64,000 nucleotides of DNA, from contig NZ_SADD01000005.1 of assembly GCF_004005565.1 (NCBI RefSeq), forward strand, positions 248,001-312,000. Reading direction: 5' to 3'. This document shows positions 43,763 through 51,492 of the stretch, in pieces. Made by a program: the position numbers and the translations under genes. This DNA comes from Lujinxingia sediminis (GTDB lineage Bacteria > Myxococcota_A > Bradymonadia > Bradymonadales > Bradymonadaceae). The stretch's first letter is position 1. Each line of letters starts with the position of its first letter. The notes beneath the pieces were generated by a model. The model did not search any database, was not told where the DNA came from, and saw only the letters and a program-made list of their open reading frames with translations.

Positions 43763-45062
43763 GGGAGGCTCCGCGCAGGTTGAAACGGGCGCGCTCCTCC
43801 TGGAGGTCGCGCTGATAATCGGCCAGTAGCTCATTGGCAGGGTAGAGGGCCCGGGCCTCCTTCAGGGCGAGCTCCGCGCGCTCAAGGGTGCTTTCGACGC
43901 GTTTGCGCACCGCGCCGATCGCCGCGCCAAGTTCAGGGGTGGCGGCCAGTTTCAGAAGATCGCGGTTGGCGCGCTCGAGCATCAGGTAGGAGAGCATCCG
44001 GCTGGCGTTTCGGTGGCCCTCACAGGTGTTCAATGCACGGCGAAGAAGCTCTTCACGCGTGGTCAGGCTGAAGGCGAACTCGGCCTCAAAGGTGTAGTAG
44101 TCGGCCAGGGGGCCGGCCGCCTCGACATGCTCCTGGAGGGAAAGCATCGCCAGGCGAAGTGCAAAGGGTTTGAGCGCCGGGAGGATGTGTTCGAGCGCCT
44201 CGATGGTCTCATCGCGCTCCAGCCGTCGAAGCTCCCAGAGGATGTTGAGACCATCGCGTAAAGCGGCCAGGTCGCAGCCGGGGAGGGGGCTGAGAAGTTG
44301 CACGCGGTGTTCAAATCCCTCCAGGGGAGCGACGAGTTCGGCCGCGTCGGCGCGGGTCAGGTTCAGCGCCTGGATGTGGGTGTGCAGGGCTTCGGTGAGC
44401 TCGGCGGCCAGAGTTTGACGAAGCGTCTGTGTGAGTTCCGCGCTGCCTGCAGCCAACTCGGAGTTCGCCTCCTCGAAGATGCGCTCGCAGCAGGCCAGAG
44501 CATGCTGAGCGAAGCGAAGTCCCCGGCGGTCGGGCGATGCGCAGAGGTCATCGAGTTTGAGCGCGCGCCGTGCTCTCTGCGAAAGCGCGTCGAGAGGTTG
44601 GCGGAGCGCGTCACGTCGGGTGGTGATGCGCGCCTCGGGTGAGGCATCCGGCATGCAGCGTTGAAGGTAACTCGAGAGCCAGTCGGCGTCGGCATCCACC
44701 CAGGCCTCCATCGCTTCGCTCCAGGCGTGAGCGGCAAGGCTGAGATCATCGCGCTGGACTGCGTCGAAAAAGATCTCAGAGAAGATCAGGGCGTTGTGGT
44801 GGGAGGTGCGCGCCGAGAAGCCGGCCTCCCGTGCCAGCTCCCAGGCACGGGGCCAGGCCGACGCAGAGCGCAGCGCTGCCTCCAGGATGGGCCAGCCCGG
44901 ATCATCGCGCAGTGAGGCGTACCAGCCGCTGAGCTGGTCGCAGCGCGACGGGCTCAGCTTGAGCGTGCCCGCCGAGAGGCGGTCGGCCAGCGCAGGGAGC
45001 CGCTCGCGCGCCTCCAGCAGGATCGTAAGCTCGTGCTCCAGGGTCGCCTCGGGCATCACCAT
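43755..45062 (-). CDS. Hypothetical all-helical protein, first gene of the Hsp70-linked set
   Basis: 435 residues from ATG 45062, with a second possible ATG at 45056; neither has a clear ribosome site. Not recognised. No signal or membrane segment. It is rich in Leu, Ala, Glu and Arg, with predicted helices throughout (ELTILLEARERLPALADRLSAG, WARELAREAGF-like amphipathic stretches, RRALNTCEGHRNASRMLSYLML). The end (ERAELALKEARALYPANELLADY) reads like a TPR unit. It starts 40 bases after holA on the same strand and overlaps the next small gene by eight bases. With the Hsp70 and the 513-residue gene it makes two large helical proteins flanking a chaperone. Confidence 0.7.
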   Translation of the reverse strand: MVMPEATLEHELTILLEARERLPALADRLSAGTLKLSPSRCDQLSGWYASLRDDPGWPILEAALRSASAWPRAWELAREAGFSARTSHHNALIFSEIFFDAVQRDDLSLAAHAWSEAMEAWVDADADWLSSYLQRCMPDASPEARITTRRDALRQPLDALSQRARRALKLDDLCASPDRRGLRFAQHALACCERIFEEANSELAAGSAELTQTLRQTLAAELTEALHTHIQALNLTRADAAELVAPLEGFEHRVQLLSPLPGCDLAALRDGLNILWELRRLERDETIEALEHILPALKPFALRLAMLSLQEHVEAAGPLADYYTFEAEFAFSLTTREELLRRALNTCEGHRNASRMLSYLMLERANRDLLKLAATPELGAAIGAVRKRVESTLERAELALKEARALYPANELLADYQRDLQEERARFNLRGASHE

Positions 45063-45102
45063 GATTCAAAGTCGCGGGCGGGGAAGAGGAATCGGGCGGG
45101 GG

Positions 45103-46155
45103 TCAGACGCTCTGCGGAATGGCTTTCATGCAAATTCTGGCGAAGAGCAGTTCCAGGATCACGCGGTCTGGCACCGGACTGGACTTCAGCGCCACGTCCA
45201 CCTCCAGCATCTGGCGAAGGATAGACGCCAGCTCATCCGGGGCAAAGGTGCGCGCGTGGCGTTGGTAGTCCTTTAGGAAAAATGGCGAGACGCCCACCGC
45301 GCGGGCCGCGTCGTTGTTGCTCGCTGAGCGCAGCGCGGGGTCCTGAAGACGCGCCACGATGCGAAAGTGACGGCTGATCATGTGGCTGATCACCAGCGCG
45401 GACTGCCCGTCGAGGAGCATGCGCTCCATGATCAACAGGGCCTGCTGGTAGTTGCGGGCACCGAGCGCATCGGTCAGGTCAAAGACGGTGCGCACCCGGG
45501 TATGGGCGATGATTTCCTGAACATCATCGATCTCAACCTGGCGGCCCTGGCCTTCGGGGGCGGCGCCCACGTAAAGATCGATCTTCTCCAGGGATTGCTC
45601 CAGCTCCGCCATATCGGTGCCCACCGCATCGACCAGGTACTGGATGACCTGACGGCTTAGTCGCATGCCGCGGCGCGCGGCCTGGCGCTCCAGAAAAGCG
45701 GGGATCTCGTTTTCGTAGAGAGCTTTGAACTCGCAGACTTCCGCGGCTTTTTTGAGCTTTTTGATGATGCCCGAGCGCCCGTCGATCTTCTTCTGTGCGG
45801 TACGGGCATGCAGGATCAGGCAGGTCGTAGGGCTGGGGTTGGCAAAGTAGTCTTCGAGCTGACCCAGCTCCGAGAGGGGGATCTCCTGCATGTCGCGGAC
45901 CACCACCAGGCGGCGCTTCGACATCATCGGCAACATCTCGGCGGCCGAGCGGATGGAATCTCCGCTGGCTGAGCGCCCCTGAAAGGTGTCCAGATTAAAG
46001 TCGTTGGTGCCCTCGGGGGCGGCGGCCTCTACGATCGCCTCCACAGCACGATCGAGCAGGTAGGTCTCCTCACCGTGCACAAAGTAGATCGGGGCGACCG
46101 GTCCTTTTTTGAGGTCTTTGAAAAACTGTCGGGCGCGATCGGCTTGTTTGCTCAT
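45103..46155 (-). CDS. holA: DNA polymerase III delta subunit
   Basis: 350 residues, the usual HolA length (~340). The N-terminal domain starts PIYFVHGEETYLLDRAVEAI, the typical degenerate P-loop of delta, and includes LPMMSKRRLVVVRDMQEIP. The lid and C-terminal collar domains contain LVDAVGTDMAELEQSLEKIDLY, FDLTDALGARNYQQAL and HFRIVARLQD, all family hallmarks. The delta subunit is the clamp-loader wrench that opens the beta sliding clamp. The start overlaps the upstream lptE-like stop by four bases, as in many Gram-negative genomes where lptE and holA are adjacent. Confidence 0.95.
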   Translation of the reverse strand: MSKQADRARQFFKDLKKGPVAPIYFVHGEETYLLDRAVEAIVEAAAPEGTNDFNLDTFQGRSASGDSIRSAAEMLPMMSKRRLVVVRDMQEIPLSELGQLEDYFANPSPTTCLILHARTAQKKIDGRSGIIKKLKKAAEVCEFKALYENEIPAFLERQAARRGMRLSRQVIQYLVDAVGTDMAELEQSLEKIDLYVGAAPEGQGRQVEIDDVQEIIAHTRVRTVFDLTDALGARNYQQALLIMERMLLDGQSALVISHMISRHFRIVARLQDPALRSASNNDAARAVGVSPFFLKDYQRHARTFAPDELASILRQMLEVDVALKSSPVPDRVILELLFARICMKAIPQSV

Positions 46156-46706
46156 GGGGAGGTCTCATTGCGGTGATGACGGTCGACCAGATAGGCCACC
46201 CGCGTGGCGATGTGCGCCAGCGCGTCGGCGGCGGCGAGCTCTTCGGTGCGCTCGACGGCCTGGAGGGCGGCCAGTGATGGGGGGTGGTGGGTGGCGAGGG
46301 CGTCGGCGCTCACTCCGATCGCTTCGACCACGTCCAGCACGCTGTCGTTAAAGAGCAGGGGGCAGCGCAGGTCAACCTCGCTGACGAGATCTCCGTCAAA
46401 ACCGGTGGTGCGGTGGGCGCTCACCGTGCAGCTGAGGCGGTAAGGGGCGTCGGCAGAGAGGGTCAGGCCCCGGCTGAAGACCTGATCGGCGAGGATTGCC
46501 TGGAGCGCCGGGGTGTTCAGGCCGAGTTCGGCCGGAGCGGCGATGGTCGAGATCGCGACCGCTCGGCCCGGGCGCCCGGCGTCGTTGGCAAAGCGGTAAG
46601 GACCGCAGCTTGAGATCATCAGCAGCGCCAGAAGTGCGGTCGCGCGTACGCCGAGGTTCCAGGCCTGGAGAGAGGGGGGGCGTTGTTGTTGGCGATCACT
46701 ATTCAT
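46152..46706 (-). CDS. lptE: LptE-like outer-membrane lipoprotein (LPS assembly)
   Basis: 184 residues. The signal peptide LGVRATALLALLMISSC ends at the lipidation Cys, followed by GPYRF, the position where LptE has CGYHLR. The mature protein has the alternating strand/helix order expected (VAISTIAAPAELGLNTPALQAIL, YRLSCTVSAHRTTGFDGDLV, LAAADALAHIATRVAYLVD). LptE plugs the LptD barrel that inserts LPS. Sequence identity to known LptE is low by eye. The assignment leans on the direct overlap with holA, an arrangement conserved in enterobacteria. The gene is divergent from rpsT. Confidence 0.72.
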   Translation of the reverse strand: MNSDRQQQRPPSLQAWNLGVRATALLALLMISSCGPYRFANDAGRPGRAVAISTIAAPAELGLNTPALQAILADQVFSRGLTLSADAPYRLSCTVSAHRTTGFDGDLVSEVDLRCPLLFNDSVLDVVEAIGVSADALATHHPPSLAALQAVERTEELAAADALAHIATRVAYLVDRHHRNETSP

Positions 46707-46780
46707 GGCTCCACGTCATACGTTATGCGCCGCGCTTGCGTCTATGTTGCCGGCATGCTCCGTCTCAGGTTATCGCTGCC

Positions 46781-46809
46781 TTGACAGCCTTCGGGGCCGG
46801 TGCTACCTA
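46781..46809 (+). promoter_or_regulatory. Promoter for rpsT
   Basis: A consensus TTGACA (46781-46786) and TACCTA (46804-46809) with a 17-base spacer. It implies a leader of about 160 bases before the GTG start. The leader contains an inverted repeat, TCAGGGT (46836-46842) with ACCCTGA (46862-46868). Confidence 0.7.
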
Positions 46810-46974
46810 TTCGCGTCCTACGAGTAACCCGATTTTCAGGGTGGCGTTGATGCTCGTGGCAACCCTGAGATTGAAGTCTAAATCACGTTAAACGTTTCGA
46901 TACATCCCGAGGATCCGTCGCACTCGTCACGGTTGATGAGGCGTCTAAAGTTCGGGAGAAGCAAGGAGATCGTC

Positions 46975-47247
46975 GTGGCGAATTCAAAGTCTGCTAAAAA
47001 GCGTGCGCAACAGAACATCGTGCGCCGTGATCGCAACCGTAACGTGCGCTCGGCTCTGCGCACCAAAGCTCGCAAGTTCTTGAGCGCGGTGGAGTCCGGT
47101 GACGTCAGCGCGGCCGAAACCAGCCTGCGCAGTGTGGAGTCGGCGCTCGACAGCGCCGCTTCCAAGGGTGTGATCCCGCGCAAGCGCGCTGCCCGCAAGG
47201 CCAGCCGCCTGGCTCTGCACCTCGACAAGATGCGCGCTCAGGGCTGA
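46975..47247 (+). CDS. rpsT: 30S ribosomal protein S20
   Basis: 90 residues from GTG 46975 with AAGGAGAT at 46963-46970. The in-frame ATG 14 codons upstream lacks a site and would add non-family sequence. The basic N-terminus ANSKSAKKRAQQNIVRRDRN, then VRSALRTKARKFL, and the C-terminal RKRAARKASRLALHLDKM are typical of S20, a primary binder of 16S rRNA. The non-ATG start is also seen in E. coli rpsT, where the weak start is part of autoregulation. A terminator follows 30 bases after the stop, so the gene is probably monocistronic. Confidence 0.97.
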   Translation: MANSKSAKKRAQQNIVRRDRNRNVRSALRTKARKFLSAVESGDVSAAETSLRSVESALDSAASKGVIPRKRAARKASRLALHLDKMRAQG

Positions 47248-47276
47248 ACCGCCCGCGTAGATCTTAAGTCATAAAG

Positions 47277-47305
47277 AAGCCGGCCCATTCGGGCCGGCTT
47301 TTTTT
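47277..47305 (+). terminator. Rho-independent terminator after rpsT
   Basis: A 10-bp stem, AAGCCGGCCC (47277-47286) with GGGCCGGCTT (47291-47300), loop ATTC, then T-run 47299-47305. Confidence 0.95.
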
Positions 47306-47359
47306 ATGCTGCGACCGGGGTCGCCCGGGGTTGACCCGGTTTAAGACGGGCGAAACTTT

Positions 47360-47383
47360 CTGGCCAGCTGGCCAGCTGGCCAG
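47360..47383. repeat. Three tandem copies of the self-complementary octamer CTGGCCAG
   Basis: CTGGCCAG occurs three times in direct succession (47360-47367, 47368-47375, 47376-47383), ending two bases before the stop codon of the minus-strand lipoprotein gene. Each copy is a perfect palindrome, so the array can fold in several registers. There is no T-run on either side, so it is not a standard terminator. Confidence 0.9.
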
Positions 47384-47385
47384 GC

Positions 47386-47952
47386 TCAGGGGCTCTCGGG
47401 CAGGGCGTAGAAGTCTTCGTAGGGAGGGCCTCGTCGAACCAGAAAGCTCCACGAAGCGCGAAGTCCCTCGATCACGACCTCACCGCTTCGCGCGTCAAGG
47501 GCGAGGGCGTCAGTGAGTTCCCCGGCAACCACGCCGGAGGTTTCACGCTCGAGAAGATCAAAGCGCAGGGTGCCGCGTACATCGTAGGACTCCTGGGCCG
47601 GAAAACAGCTGGAGAAGAAGGCCAGGCGAGCTCTGGCGTCGGCCTCAGGGTTGCCGGGGTCGATGAGCAGGTCGCGGCCGATCAGGTCGTCCTCAGGGTT
47701 GCTCAGTTCGATGTAGAGCACGTCGTGACGGGCCTGAATGTCAGGGGCGGACTGCAGAAAGAGGCCCAGCTTTTCGACGCGAGGGCGCAGCGCCAGAAGC
47801 TCCGGCTCCATCGGAAATTGGGCGGCAGCGCAATCCGGAGCACGGCTTAAGTCGTCGGCCTCAATCCGCGCAAACTCCTGGGGGTCGGAGCATCCGGCGA
47901 TCGCCAGCGCCAGCGCGACGAGGCGGCAGCGATCGAGGGGGGCGTAGAACAT
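47386..47952 (-). CDS. Small hypothetical lipoprotein
   Basis: 188 residues from ATG 47952, with GGAGACG upstream; the open frame extends 32 codons further but without a site. The signal peptide CRLVALALAIAGC ends in the lipidation Cys, followed by SDPQEF. The mature part contains two further Cys (APDCAAAQF, SSCFPAQ) and a beta-rich region (DVLYIELSNPEDDLIGRDLLID, YDVRGTLRFDLLE, GEVVIEGLRASWSFLVRRG). No family recognised. It is convergent with rpsT, the tandem octamer array lying between its stop and the rpsT terminator, and divergent from ftsH. Confidence 0.72.
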   Translation of the reverse strand: MFYAPLDRCRLVALALAIAGCSDPQEFARIEADDLSRAPDCAAAQFPMEPELLALRPRVEKLGLFLQSAPDIQARHDVLYIELSNPEDDLIGRDLLIDPGNPEADARARLAFFSSCFPAQESYDVRGTLRFDLLERETSGVVAGELTDALALDARSGEVVIEGLRASWSFLVRRGPPYEDFYALPESP

Positions 47953-47996
47953 GCGAAGCGTCTCCAGGGAGGGGGAAGCAGGGCCTTCGGGATGAA

Positions 47997-48024
47997 TTGA
48001 CCCGGACCCGGAGGGGCTTAGGTT
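47997..48024 (+). promoter_or_regulatory. Possible promoter for ftsH
   Basis: TTGACC (47997-48002) and TAGGTT (48019-48024) with a 16-base spacer, 57 bases upstream of the ftsH start. The match is moderate. Confidence 0.4.
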
Positions 48025-48080
48025 GACTAGCCGTCGCGCGCCCGTCAAGCGCGCTTAAGCTACGCTGGATGGAGTGATGG

Positions 48081-50066
48081 ATGGCCGAGTCTTCGAATAA
48101 AGCGCCTTCTCCCAACAAGGGGACTGATTCAAACTCCGGGGGCCTCTCCTGGCGCACCCTGCTGGTGGTGCTGGCTCTGGGGCTGGGGGCGCTGCTGATC
48201 TTCTATCAAGTTCAGGGGCCCGGGGCGGTGGTGTCGCTTCCTTACAGCGAGCTAAAAGCGCGTGTGGAGCAGGGTGATGTGGCCCGGGTGATGCTCTCCG
48301 ACCGTCAGGTTGTGGCGATGCCCACCGAAGAGGTGCTGAACCGAGAACGCCAGGCCGAGGATGCCGAAGATTTCGAGCGCTGGCAGGCACAGCGCCCGCT
48401 TGAAGATCCCTCGCTGCTGCCCCTTCTGGAGCGGCAGGGGGTGGTGGTGGACGTCGCCCCCCAGAGCGGCTGTGCAGATGGCGGTTTTCTCTGGATCTGG
48501 GTGCTCGGCGCGCTGATGGTCTTCATCTTCTGGAGCTTCATGATCCGAAGGATGCAGATGCTCAACGCTCAAGGCCCGGGCTCCAACTCACCGGTGATGA
48601 GCTTTGGAAAGAGTCGCGCCCGGGTCTACGCCGAGGAGGGCACCGGCGTGACCTTTGAAGATGTCGCCGGGGTGGAAGAGGCCAAAGAGGAACTTCGGGA
48701 GATCATCTCCTTTCTGCGGGAGCCTTCCCGTTTTACGCGCCTGGGCGGCAAGGTGCCCAAGGGGGTGCTGCTGGTCGGCCCGCCCGGGACCGGGAAGACG
48801 CTCCTGGCGCGGGCGGTCGCCGGGGAGGCCGAGGTTCCCTTTTTCAACTTAAGCGGCTCGGACTTTGTCGAGATGTTTGTCGGGGTGGGCGCGGCTCGGG
48901 TGCGCGATCTTTTTCAGCAGGCTCAGGAGAGCGCCCCCTGCATCATCTTCGTCGATGAGCTCGACGCGATCGGCAAGACGCGCGGTGCAGCCGGCTACCA
49001 GTCCAACGAGGAGCGCGAGCAAACCCTGAATGCGCTGCTGGTCGAGATGGATGGGTTTGATACACGAAGTGGTGTCATCATCCTGGCGGCGACCAACCGC
49101 CCCGAGGTGCTGGACCCGGCCTTGCTCCGCTCCGGACGCTTCGATCGCCAGGTCGTGGTGGATCGACCGGATAAGAAAGGGCGCCGCCGCATCCTGGAGG
49201 TGCACGCTCGACGCGTGGTGATGTCACCGGACGTGGATCTTGATGTGGTCGCCGCGCAGACCCCGGGATTCGTCGGTGCGGACCTTGCCAACATCGTCAA
49301 CGAGGCTGCCTTGCTCGCGGCTCGTAAAAATAAATCCCAGGTTGAACTGGAGGACTTCCAGGCATCGATCGAGCGGGTGATGGCGGGACTGGAGCGAAAG
49401 AGCCGTCGACTCTCCGAGAAGGAGTCGCGCATTGTGGCCTACCATGAGGCCGGGCACGCCATCGTCGCCGGGGCGATGAGTGACGCCGATCCGGTACACA
49501 AAATCAGCATTGTCTCTCGCGGGATCGGCGCACTGGGCTACACATTGCAGGTGCCCCTCGAAGATCGCTACCTGGTGACGCGCAGCGAGTTGCACGACCG
49601 AATATGTATGTTGCTGGGAGGGCGGGCCGCTGAACATATCGTCTTTGGCGACGTCTCCAGCGGTGCGGCCAACGATTTGCAGCGGGTTACCGATATCGCC
49701 CGTCGTATGGTCAGTGAGTACGGGATGGGTCACGCCATCGGGAACCTGAGCTATGGCGAAGACTCCAGCCCTTTTCTCTCCCAGATGGGCGTGAGCGCTC
49801 GAGGATATTCGGATCAGACCGCCGAAAAGATCGACGCCGAGGTCCGGCAGATCGTCAGTGTGCTCTACCAGCGCACGCTGGAGGTGCTGGAAAAAAATGT
49901 GGATCTTCTCCACGAGATGGCCGATACCCTCAGGGAGCAAGAGGTGCTCGAAGGTGCGCAGCTTGCCACGTTGATGGAACGGGTTCAGCCCGCCGAAGCG
50001 GTCAGTGGTCTCGATGGTGCATCCGCCCATCGAGTCCCCTCCCAGCCTGATGAGCCGGCGAGGTGA
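48081..50066 (+). CDS. ftsH: ATP-dependent zinc metalloprotease FtsH
   Basis: 661 residues from ATG 48081 with GGAG seven bases upstream. Two membrane helices (~25-42 and ~137-157) flank a periplasmic domain. The AAA+ module has Walker [13 protein letters not shown] (~232), Walker [12 protein letters not shown], pore loop [14 protein letters not shown] and the second region of homology [20 protein letters not shown]. The protease has HEAGH (~455) with a downstream Asp ligand in [13 protein letters not shown]. The periplasmic domain (~95 residues) includes [15 protein letters not shown]. The enzyme degrades membrane and regulatory proteins. It is followed by a CvpA-like gene 42 bases later. 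Confidence 0.97.
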   Translation: MAESSNKAPSPNKGTDSNSGGLSWRTLLVVLALGLGALLIFYQVQGPGAVVSLPYSELKARVEQGDVARVMLSDRQVVAMPTEEVLNRERQAEDAEDFERWQAQRPLEDPSLLPLLERQGVVVDVAPQSGCADGGFLWIWVLGALMVFIFWSFMIRRMQMLNAQGPGSNSPVMSFGKSRARVYAEEGTGVTFEDVAGVEEAKEELREIISFLREPSRFTRLGGKVPKGVLLVGPPGTGKTLLARAVAGEAEVPFFNLSGSDFVEMFVGVGAARVRDLFQQAQESAPCIIFVDELDAIGKTRGAAGYQSNEEREQTLNALLVEMDGFDTRSGVIILAATNRPEVLDPALLRSGRFDRQVVVDRPDKKGRRRILEVHARRVVMSPDVDLDVVAAQTPGFVGADLANIVNEAALLAARKNKSQVELEDFQASIERVMAGLERKSRRLSEKESRIVAYHEAGHAIVAGAMSDADPVHKISIVSRGIGALGYTLQVPLEDRYLVTRSELHDRICMLLGGRAAEHIVFGDVSSGAANDLQRVTDIARRMVSEYGMGHAIGNLSYGEDSSPFLSQMGVSARGYSDQTAEKIDAEVRQIVSVLYQRTLEVLEKNVDLLHEMADTLREQEVLEGAQLATLMERVQPAEAVSGLDGASAHRVPSQPDEPAR

Positions 50067-50108
50067 GAGCGCGTTGGGTGTGGCGTCGCCGCATTGCTCA
50101 GGGAAGAT

Positions 50109-50897
50109 GTGACCCTCGACTTGATCGCAGGCTTTGTGTGGCTGGTGCTGGTAGCGCTGGGATGGCGTTCTGGTGCTCTTCGCCAGATCGTGCGCATCAT
50201 CGCGGCCATTGCCGTTGTGATTGCCTCCTCCTGGGTCTCACCATGGATTCGCGATGCCGTCTTTGACGCATCCGGGCCAGCAACGCCGGGCGTCGAGGCC
50301 CTGAGCCTCTTGATGGCAGCCGTCGGAATCTACGTCGGGGTGGTGCTCGCCGGGTGGCTCGCTGTGAAGATTCTACGTACGAGCAGCCCGACGCTCGGAA
50401 CGGTTGATCGCCTCGCAGGTGCCGGGCTCGGCGGCATGAAAGGACTGATCCTGGTCTACTTCGCGGTCGTGCTCGTGGTGCTGATTGAAACACCGCTGAC
50501 GCGCTACGACCCGGATAACGCGCTCGGCCTGCGCGAGGGGAGGGCCGCCGAGTTTGTGCGCTCACATAATGTGCTCGCGCCCTGGCAGTTTCCCGACCTT
50601 CGTCGCCTGCATGATGCGCTGATGTGTGGCGCGCTCGCTGCAGAGAGTGGGGCTCAGGATAAGGTGCGTGCGCATGGTCGTGCGGCAGATTTTCTGCGCC
50701 GCGATTGGGTCGCCTCAATGCTCAACGATGAAGGCCTCATGAGCGCGGTGCGTCAGGACCACTACCCTCTGACGCTGGCGGATGCTCGTGTGCGCGAGTT
50801 GCTCAATGATCGCGACGCGGTCACGGCATTACGCCGGGTGCATTGGGAAACCTTGCGCGCCGACCTGGAGAGCCTGGTTGACCCGGACGCGACTTGA
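50109..50897 (+). CDS. CvpA-family membrane protein
   Basis: 262 residues from GTG 50109, chosen because translation then opens MTLDLIAGFVWLVLVALGW as in CvpA proteins; TTG 50094 is an alternative and neither has a well-spaced ribosome site. Four hydrophobic segments follow (~5-22, ~28-45, ~63-85, ~105-125), including GALRQIVRIIAAIAVVIASSW and LAGAGLGGMKGLILVYFAVVLV, the glycine-rich CvpA signature. The C-terminal ~120 residues are soluble and helical (RAADFLRRDWVASMLND), longer than in E. coli CvpA (~162 residues in total). CvpA is linked to colicin V production and envelope stress; its function here is unknown. Confidence 0.78.
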   Translation: MTLDLIAGFVWLVLVALGWRSGALRQIVRIIAAIAVVIASSWVSPWIRDAVFDASGPATPGVEALSLLMAAVGIYVGVVLAGWLAVKILRTSSPTLGTVDRLAGAGLGGMKGLILVYFAVVLVVLIETPLTRYDPDNALGLREGRAAEFVRSHNVLAPWQFPDLRRLHDALMCGALAAESGAQDKVRAHGRAADFLRRDWVASMLNDEGLMSAVRQDHYPLTLADARVRELLNDRDAVTALRRVHWETLRADLESLVDPDAT

Positions 50898-50977
50898 AGT
50901 CGTCTGCAGCGTTCGGAGATTTAGAGGTTGCGCGGAGCATGTGCGAGTGACGCTCTGAACCACGTCAGGGTCCATCA

Positions 50978-51006
50978 TTGACATGTCGGGGTATGGTGTG
51001 CATTCT
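50978..51006 (+). promoter_or_regulatory. Possible promoter for the small gene at 51082
   Basis: A consensus TTGACA (50978-50983), a 17-base spacer and a weak -10 CATTCT (51001-51006), about 70 bases before the small gene. Confidence 0.4.
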
Positions 51007-51081
51007 TCGCGCTGCTCAAAACGTCGGAATACTCCGATGTCGCGAGCGTTGTTCGGTCAGTCGTCCGCGCAGTGAGCGGGC

Positions 51082-51345
51082 GTGGTCTTTGACAAAAAGG
51101 AGAACCAACATGGGGTTATCCAACTGATTGGAAAGGTCTTTTCCTCGTCGGAACAGACCGGAAAGCAGCCCGTCGTGAACGACGAAATCGTCTTCATCGG
51201 CGAAACCCGACTTGATGCCAAGCGTGCGATGTTGCGCTACTGGGCCCGACACCAGAACGATCTGGGGTTAAGCCTGGACCAGTTCAGCGCGAAGTGTCGT
51301 CTGCTCGCAGACCACCGCACGATCGTGTACCGGGCATCTCATTGA
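51082..51345 (+). CDS. Small orphan protein, about 87 residues; start uncertain
   Basis: The frame is open from GTG 51082. It reads KVFSSSEQTGKQPVVNDEI, VFIGETRLDAKRAMLRYWAR and LGLSLDQFSAKCRLLADH, a plausible small alpha/beta protein with no membrane segment. I do not recognise it. The only strong ribosome site (AAGGAG at 51097-51102) precedes an ATG at 51110 that is out of frame and stops after five codons (M-G-L-S-N). Removing two G residues at 51112-51115 would place that ATG in frame with VIQLIGKVF. So the true start could be GTG 51082, or the short peptide could be a leader, or the sequence may contain an indel. It lies alone between ftsH/cvpA and a convergent pseudokinase gene. Confidence 0.6.
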   Translation: MVFDKKENQHGVIQLIGKVFSSSEQTGKQPVVNDEIVFIGETRLDAKRAMLRYWARHQNDLGLSLDQFSAKCRLLADHRTIVYRASH

Positions 51346-51387
51346 GGAGCCAGTAATGGAGGGTTTTAGTACCCAGGCTCATCGCGA

Positions 51388-51424
51388 CTGACCAACGTCA
51401 GCTTTGCGGTGGGCCCTTTTTTTT
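51388..51424 (+). terminator. Weak candidate terminator after the small gene
   Basis: A short stem, CTGAC (51388-51392) with GTCAG (51397-51401), followed after 15 bases by eight T (51417-51424). The stem and T-run are not adjacent, so the call is weak. Confidence 0.3.
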
Positions 51425-51492
51425 GCCCGGATTTGGCCGGGCGTTTACCCTGTTCAGGGTATGGCGCAGGAGGGGAGCCGGGGGCGTGGCGC

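Noticed and set aside
51417-51442. T-run next to the GCCCGG/CCGGGC hairpin considered as terminator
   Set aside because: The hairpin follows the T-run on the plus strand, so order is wrong for the plus strand; on the minus strand the run is A.
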